Positions 59,601 to 64,000 of a DNA stretch of 64,000 bases are shown piece after piece. This stretch comes from JAUNSR01 sp036655355. Lineage in GTDB: Bacteria; Bacteroidota; Bacteroidia; Bacteroidales; JAUNSR01. The notes below the pieces were generated by a model. It had not been told where the DNA came from. It saw nothing but the letters and a program-made list of their open reading frames with translations, and did no database searches. Position numbers and translations under genes: made by a program. The stretch spans positions 1 through 64,000 of the forward strand of contig JAVVQG010000013.1 of assembly GCA_036655355.1 (NCBI GenBank), given 5' to 3'. Within the stretch, counting starts at the first letter, position 1, and each line of letters opens with the position of its first letter.

Positions 59601-60221
59601 AATCAACGGAGCGGAGCCCCCTTTGAGTGAACCCAATTGTCCGCGGATCTTAATGGTTGGGTCTGAACCCACCTCACCGCTCGGAATCACGACAGACAAA
59701 CCGGGTGTGGATCCTTGCAAACCGCGACCAACGTCGGCGATCGGACGACCCTCGAGTGTTTTATTAATATCTACGGAAGAAACGGCTCCCGTCAGATTCT
59801 CTTTCTTTTGTGTTCCGTAACCAACGACCACTACTTCCTGCAACACTTCCGTATCCTCTTTCAATACAACGCGCAGGTTGTTGACTGCTTTCACAGTCTG
59901 AGTCTTATAGCCGACATATGAGATGGTAAGAAGAGCTCCCTCTTTTACCTTCAATGTAAATTTACCGTCGAAGTCCGTTATAGTACCGTTTGTAGGAACT
60001 CCTTTCTCTACGATACTTGCCCCGATTACGGGCTCACCTGCCGGGTCGAGCACAACCCCGCTGATAGCAGCCACCTGCTGCTGTGCATTCACTTCAAGTG
60101 AACGATTTGATTCCGAATTGTTCGCCATCGCGGTTCCGCCTCCTGCAAGGAGTGCAGAAACAGCTAACGCTTCAAGGAACCGATTGGAGGCGGCTCCTAT
60201 TCTTTTGCGATCTTTGTTCAT
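56697..60221 (-). CDS. SusC/RagA-family TonB-dependent outer-membrane transporter
   Basis: A 1174-residue SusC-type channel. After a signal sequence (to about residue 35) comes a carboxypeptidase-regulatory-like beta domain, GVVLDPAGEPVIGASIVEKG to LLTISYVGYKTQTVK (residues 50-115). Next is the plug domain with the family signature VLQEVVVVGYGTQKKENLTG and IKIRGQLGSLKG, then the 22-strand barrel, ending in FKSVAVGVQLSF. It imports a ligand held by the SusD partner, using TonB energy. Size is at the upper end of the family. It is transcribed from a promoter about 340 bases upstream. Confidence 0.96.
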   Translation of the reverse strand: MNKDRKRIGAASNRFLEALAVSALLAGGGTAMANNSESNRSLEVNAQQQVAAISGVVLDPAGEPVIGASIVEKGVPTNGTITDFDGKFTLKVKEGALLTISYVGYKTQTVKAVNNLRVVLKEDTEVLQEVVVVGYGTQKKENLTGAVSSVDINKTLEGRPIADVGRGLQGSTPGLSVVIPSGEVGSDPTIKIRGQLGSLKGGSAPLILMDNVEIPSIQMVNPDDIESISVLKDAASASIYGAKAAFGVILITTKKGAKTESVNVSYQGNVSWQNLSKKMEMGRIDALGYTVEAFERAGGTVAGAFFQMTREGYEKALEWEKNYGGKLGVNDPYVYGRDWYVDANGRKIGLRTFDPYDYMANEWTPTQNHSLSVNGKSGKTTFNIGLAYLDQNGMMKTAKHDDFKRWNGSIRINTEVNKYLQVHAGSIYSKRDKRYAYATSSTTADPWLYLYRWGPNMPLGYDDEGNILRSPHSETTQANTANIENNYTNLNFGATITPIENWNIDIDYTHANEETIRNRPGTRFTAANTWGGALKKLDANGNQVYVNSAGEVVNAGDPGAMLAYKLNTFEYTGPGSNPDHIYRSALNAKGNTWNVNTNYTWDLDDKNKFKFLLGINRVTYDSADHWAQITNLTDLSNPQFDLTAGTQTSSGNASWESQLGYYGRVNYAFADRYLLEANLRYDGSSKFPKDLQWRWFPSFSAGWRINEESFMQWMQPVVTALKVRGSWGRVGDQTVSNALYIPTMTSGQINWLDASGNKLVGIGTPSAVSSSITWQDIESTDIGLDARFFDNTLGFTFDWFQRDTKNMIVPSDGVSLTFGTGAPQSNYGSLRTRGWEIAIDYNKSFSNGLTVNGMLTLSDAKTKITAYGNTTSIDSWYVGKTYGEIWGYQTDRLYQKDDFVWDGDKIVTTWALNGKEVPAGTAGAKLVNKLSGDNPVYQDWLQAGKFIFGPGDVKYTDLNGDGKIDEGGRSIAVVEDPNDPNYGKQNCGDLKKIGNSTPRYEYGIRLGADFKGFDFSIFMQGIGKRDVWGEGFLVIPGFNSSDGAMPQAIAGDYWREDRTDAFYPRPYNLAGTTNQFNTKPQTRYLLDMSYFRIKNITLGYSFPTQLLKKVGVSKARVYGSLENFFTFDNLNDLPVDPEEITGYSMFNSTNYNMGRTGVGTPTFKSVAVGVQLSF

Positions 60222-60688
60222 AAAAGATGATGATTAATGTTTTTCAAATAGAATTTAAAGATTCTGTACGCATTAGAGGATGATTCCTCTCACAGAATAA
60301 TCGGTTAAGAAGTTGTGTCGTTTTCCATAGGCGCTAATTGGCTTTTTGATTTTCAATTTCCATAATCATATATGTATGTTTAGAAATATTCTTCAAAAGA
60401 TCGTTCCCTGTAATCTCTTTTAATTACCTAATCATCGCGCTCTCAGTGCAGGGTTCATGTACATTGTTCAATTCAAACGATGTCTTCAAGACAGCGTTTA
60501 AACCTATGTATGAAGTAAATAACGGATATAAACCTTATCCTTTTTTAGGAATCAGTTCACAAATATATAATTATTTTCGTAATAGTTACAAAAATTTAGA
60601 TTTCATATCGAAATAATTCTGCTCTAGAACTTCTCTTTTCTCAAATCAAGCTCCTTTCAGTATATATAATAAGGTAAGAAAACGGTTT
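60222..60688 (-). promoter_or_regulatory. long leader and promoter of the SusCD operon
   Basis: This 467-base gap between the SusC and kinase genes has a minus-strand -7 box TATATTTG (60567-60560) with TTTG 21 bases upstream (60592-60589). That predicts a leader of about 330 bases before SusC, long enough for RNA-level control; no known riboswitch was recognised. A short GAGG/CCTC hairpin occurs near 60275-60290. Confidence 0.5.
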
Positions 60689-61534
60689 TTAAAGCTCAAA
60701 TTTCTTCGTATGATACGCTACCAACCCCTTGAGTGAGGTTTTTTGGATCATATCGATCTTTACACCGTAATGATCCGCCACATCATTCAAGATCTCGGCA
60801 TATTTAAAAGCGGAAGAACCCGTTACACGAATCGGACAATTCTTATAATCGTATTGGATTACATTCCGATCAAAAAAAGATTTGAAGTTATTGTAAATCA
60901 GATTGTAAACATACTCTTCCCTTTGATAGTCCACCAGAAAATGAGAAATGATGGATAAGAAACGGTTGGGGAATGGGCAATTGTATACATTCTGCATCAC
61001 ATCGTCTGCCGTCACATTGCATTTTTGATAAAAATCAGCCATTAAACCACTCGGAGCAAGCCCTTTAAGACAATCACTCAAAAACATCTTACCAAGTACG
61101 GCACTGCTTCCCTCATCCCCGAGAATATACCCCAGCGGCTTCACGTTCTTCACGATCTTATGCCCGTCGTACATGCATGAGTTTGAACCGGTTCCGAGAA
61201 TACAGGCAATTCCCGATTCCTCTCCGAATAGCCCCCTCGCCGCTCCCAGCAGGTCACTTTCGATTCGTATCGGCGACTTGAACTGCGCTACCAGAGACGC
61301 TTCCAAAATACTTTTTTTCTCAGGATTGGCGCATCCTGCCCCATAAAAAATCACTTCTTCGTACTTCTTTCTAAAGTAACTATCAGGCAGTTGCAAGCGC
61401 ACACACCGACTAATCTCTCTGCGATTCTGGAAATATGGATTGATCCCTTCCATCAAAGAATGGTCACATACGATAGATCCCTCTACCTGGCACCACTCCG
61501 TACGTGTGGAAGAGCTGTCTGCGATCAGTATCAT
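60689..61534 (-). CDS. N-acetylglucosamine-kinase-like sugar kinase
   Basis: A 281-residue protein of the BadF/BadG/BcrA/BcrD ATPase group, to which eukaryotic-type GlcNAc kinases and the MurNAc/GlcNAc kinase MurK belong. It has the phosphate-1 motif MILIADSSSTRTEW at the N-terminus and phosphate-2 motif GIACILGTGSNSCMYDG, followed by GYILGDEGSSAVLGK. It probably phosphorylates an amino sugar using ATP in the cytoplasm. It lies upstream of the SusCD promoter in the same direction and divergent from the amidase-like gene, so a joint use of amino sugars is a reasonable guess. Confidence 0.85.
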   Translation of the reverse strand: MILIADSSSTRTEWCQVEGSIVCDHSLMEGINPYFQNRREISRCVRLQLPDSYFRKKYEEVIFYGAGCANPEKKSILEASLVAQFKSPIRIESDLLGAARGLFGEESGIACILGTGSNSCMYDGHKIVKNVKPLGYILGDEGSSAVLGKMFLSDCLKGLAPSGLMADFYQKCNVTADDVMQNVYNCPFPNRFLSIISHFLVDYQREEYVYNLIYNNFKSFFDRNVIQYDYKNCPIRVTGSSAFKYAEILNDVADHYGVKIDMIQKTSLKGLVAYHTKKFEL

Positions 61535-61953
61535 TTAGTAGGATATTATTGTGTTTAACAATTTAAATATTTTTCGCAAATTACATATTTTTTCATATAC
61601 GCCTCCTGATTTGCATCTTTTTTTTTGAAAAAAGAGTGTTCTCTTTCCCTGTTATAAGGGAGATTCCAGCAAAACCACTATCTTTCAGTAGAGTGATCAA
61701 TATGGTTCAATACGATGTAGTAGATCTCAGATTAATTATCATGAAAGCGATTTCAATTTTAAATTATTGAATACATATCTTAATTTATCTAAATATATCA
61801 CCAATCTGATTAATTTATGTAGTTATTATAATAATTTATATAAATGCTTCTTTTATATTTGTGATTGTTGCATCATGTGGGGAGGAGCATTTCATCTCTT
61901 TATAATAATGATAAGGATTTCATTTCCCGGAACACCGGCCTTAATACTCACGC
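61535..61953. other. divergent intergenic region
   Basis: About 420 bases between the leftward kinase and the rightward amidase-like gene. A plus-strand -7 box TATATTTG is found at 61854-61861, about 95 bases before the rightward start codon. AT-rich sequence fills the rest, and no RNA gene was recognised. Confidence 0.5.
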
Positions 61954-61956
61954 ATC

Positions 61957-64000
61957 ATGAAGAAAACATTAAATATTCTTTTAATCATCCTTCCGTCTCT
62001 TATTCCTACACTTACAGCAGCTCAACAGTTGAGCGAAGAAGTACGAAACGAAATTGGCAAATACCTTACGCAAGAGGCTGCCAAATCGTATTCGATCGGA
62101 AAAATTGCAATCGATTCCTCCGTTGTTGATAAAAAGGAGATCAAACTATTCGCAAACCAACCTCTCTCCTATTTCTCTTTGAACAACAAGAATGTAAAGG
62201 AGTTGTATGAGGGTGTAAGGGAAAGGATTCCGGCAGAATACCGAAATCGAAAACTCGAAATCTATACAGACAATCGTTTGCTAGAGGAACTTACCACGCT
62301 AAGCAAGAAAAAGAGAAACACACAACCCGCTCGTGAAAAAGCGCTGATTACAAACAGCTCACGCCCTTATATTCCCGAAAAAGGACTCCAAAACAGACAC
62401 ATTGCACTTTGGCAAAGCCACGGGTACTATTTTGAACCCAAACTAAACCGATGGGAATGGCAGCGGGCACGAATTTTCCAGACCGTGGAGGACCTTTACA
62501 CACAAAGCTATGTACTTCCGTTTTTGGTACCGATGCTTGAAAATGCAGGAGCAAACGTATTGATTCCACGTGAAAGGGATTTTCAGACAAATGAAGTGAT
62601 CATTGACTTTGAGAAGAGTTCGGAAAATTCCCGTTATGGAGAAACCAACAGAAAACAGAGTTGGAAAACGGGGGCGACTCCCGGATTCGCCCACCTGAAA
62701 GAGCAATACGTGGATAATGAGAATCCTTTCCAGGAGGGTACGTTCCGTACCATTGAAACGGTACGGAAAAAGCAGGAGGCCAGTGTAGCGGAATGGATTC
62801 CGGATATACCCGAAGCGGGACGTTATGCGGTGTATGTTTCTTACCAAAGCCTACCAAACAGTGCCGACGATGCTCTCTACACCATTCATCACAAAGGGGG
62901 TACCACACACTTCAAGGTAAATCAAAAAATGAGTGGCGGTACCTGGGTATACCTTGGTCATTTCAACTTCGATGAGGGGATGAATCCGGAAATGAAGGTG
63001 ACGCTTTCAAACGTATCCTCAAAATCGGGACGAACCGTTACGGCCGATGCCGTAAAAATAGGGGGAGGGATCGGCAATATCGCCCGAAAAATAAAAGAAC
63101 ACCCTTACAGCAATTATGAAACGAGCAACTATCCTCGATTCACCGAAGCTTCGCGATACTGGCTGCAATGGGCGGGTATCCCCGATTCGGTATATTCAGC
63201 ATCAAAAGGGGAAAATGACTATACGGATGATTACCGCAGTCGCGGAAGATGGGTAAATTACATCTCGGGCGGTTCTTCCCGCAACCCGAAACAGGAGGGA
63301 TTGCGGGTACCTGTCGATATGGCTTTTGCATTCCATACCGATGCCGGAACAACGCTTACCGATTCGGTTATCGGCACGTTGGGGATTTTTTCCACCAACG
63401 GCGATCCGTATTACAAGGCTGACCGTTACATCTCGCGCGACCTGACCGATCTGATCATGACGAATATCGTGCACGACATCCGTGTCCAATACGAACCCGA
63501 ATGGGAAAGAAGAGGTATGTGGAACAAACAATACAACGAGGCGTACGTACCCTTGGTTCCCACCATGTTGTTGGAGCTGCTCTCGCACCAAAATTTCGCC
63601 GACATGCGATACGGACTGGATCCGCAATTCCGCTTCACCGTGAGTCGCGCCATTTACAAAGGGATGTTGCAGTTCCTCGCGAACCAATACGGAACCGAAT
63701 ATGTGGTACAGCCACTTCCGGTTGATCATTTCAGTGCAGAATTTACCGGCAATAAGGAGATTGAACTAAAATGGCAACCTGTGATTGATTCGTTGGAAGT
63801 AACCGCCACACCTAAAAAGTATATTGTTTATACGCGTATTGGTGATCGGGATTTTGACAACGGCGTAATTGCAAATGAACCGCGATACACAACAACCTTG
63901 GAACCCGGCGTACATTACAGCTTTAAAGTGGGTGCCGTCAACAAAGGGGGCGAGAGTTTCCCTTCCGAAATCTTATCGGCATACAAAGCGCCGAATGAGA
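61957..64000 (+). CDS. secreted golvesin-domain/amidase-like protein (partial, 3' cut by the window)
   Basis: At least 681 codons of a protein continuing past the window edge. It begins with a signal peptide (MKKTLNILLIILPSLIPTLT, then AAQQLSE). Segments ALWQSHGYYFEPKLNRWEWQ near residue 150, AFAFHTDAGTT near residue 450 and VPTMLLELLSHQNFADMRYG near residue 530 recall the zinc-dependent N-acetylmuramoyl-L-alanine amidase (amidase_3) motifs. The middle (VAEWIPDIPEAGRYAVYVSY) is a golvesin C-terminal-like beta domain, often annotated as xanthan lyase in Bacteroides. A fibronectin-III-like domain begins near residue 600. It is probably a cell-wall amidase or glycan-active surface protein. Confidence 0.8.
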   Translation, partial: MKKTLNILLIILPSLIPTLTAAQQLSEEVRNEIGKYLTQEAAKSYSIGKIAIDSSVVDKKEIKLFANQPLSYFSLNNKNVKELYEGVRERIPAEYRNRKLEIYTDNRLLEELTTLSKKKRNTQPAREKALITNSSRPYIPEKGLQNRHIALWQSHGYYFEPKLNRWEWQRARIFQTVEDLYTQSYVLPFLVPMLENAGANVLIPRERDFQTNEVIIDFEKSSENSRYGETNRKQSWKTGATPGFAHLKEQYVDNENPFQEGTFRTIETVRKKQEASVAEWIPDIPEAGRYAVYVSYQSLPNSADDALYTIHHKGGTTHFKVNQKMSGGTWVYLGHFNFDEGMNPEMKVTLSNVSSKSGRTVTADAVKIGGGIGNIARKIKEHPYSNYETSNYPRFTEASRYWLQWAGIPDSVYSASKGENDYTDDYRSRGRWVNYISGGSSRNPKQEGLRVPVDMAFAFHTDAGTTLTDSVIGTLGIFSTNGDPYYKADRYISRDLTDLIMTNIVHDIRVQYEPEWERRGMWNKQYNEAYVPLVPTMLLELLSHQNFADMRYGLDPQFRFTVSRAIYKGMLQFLANQYGTEYVVQPLPVDHFSAEFTGNKEIELKWQPVIDSLEVTATPKKYIVYTRIGDRDFDNGVIANEPRYTTTLEPGVHYSFKVGAVNKGGESFPSEILSAYKAPNE

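Overview
The window comes from a member of the Bacteroidales, most likely the Porphyromonadaceae/Tannerellaceae side. Four things point there. Promoters follow the Bacteroidetes TAnnTTTG pattern instead of sigma70 boxes. The tmRNA encodes the tag GENNYALAA. There is a SusC/SusD outer-membrane uptake pair. Many chromosomal products belong to families found mainly in Bacteroidetes (DUF3256, DUF5715, DUF4105, Hc1-like histone).

Layout. 1-13.8 kb is ordinary chromosome: TruA, a DMT-type transporter, a class II photolyase, a flavodiiron protein with a small [2Fe-2S] partner, a histone-H1-like protein, DUF4105, a degenerate alkaline-phosphatase-fold protein, SecA and FolB, ending with the tmRNA gene ssrA. 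From about 14.2 to 54.7 kb lies a seemingly complete temperate prophage of about 40 kb integrated at the 3' end of ssrA. The 19-bp core and a 74-bp terminator-containing flank are repeated at the other end. From 54.8 kb to the right edge the chromosome resumes with a SusD/SusC pair, an N-acetylglucosamine-type sugar kinase and a secreted amidase-like/golvesin-domain protein that runs off the window.

The prophage is organised as follows. The integrase is rightward at the left end. The CI-like repressor is rightward at the right end. Everything between them except a possible small RNA reads leftward. The early operon (53.7 to 47.7 kb) starts at a promoter overlapped by a probable operator and carries small proteins, a LuxR-type HTH protein, a DUF1064 nuclease, a MazG-like pyrophosphohydrolase and a TOPRIM/SF3 primase-helicase. 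The capsid block (46.1 to 41.6 kb) has an S49 protease, the major capsid protein and accessory proteins. The packaging/neck/tail block (41.4 to 31.4 kb) has terminase, portal, adaptors and tape measure. A further operon (31.2 to 18.97 kb) begins with a HTH replication-type protein behind a repeat-rich leader, then tail hub, lysis genes (membrane protein, M15 endolysin, single-molecule spanin) and tail-fibre genes.

The most striking system is a complete diversity-generating retroelement (DGR) at 16.6-20.4 kb. The last tail gene ends in a C-type-lectin-like domain whose 118-bp variable repeat differs from a downstream template repeat at 13 positions, every one an adenine of the template on the coding strand. 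All 95 non-adenine positions are identical. The template and a reverse transcriptase follow behind their own promoter, and a small acidic protein is translationally coupled to the transcriptase where Avd might be expected. The phage therefore probably diversifies its receptor-binding tip. Other points worth a look are a cloverleaf-shaped RNA candidate next to the integrase, the phage-borne copy of the tmRNA terminator, an inverted-repeat leader and palindrome that may form an origin or switch, and a perfect dyad over the flavodiiron promoter.
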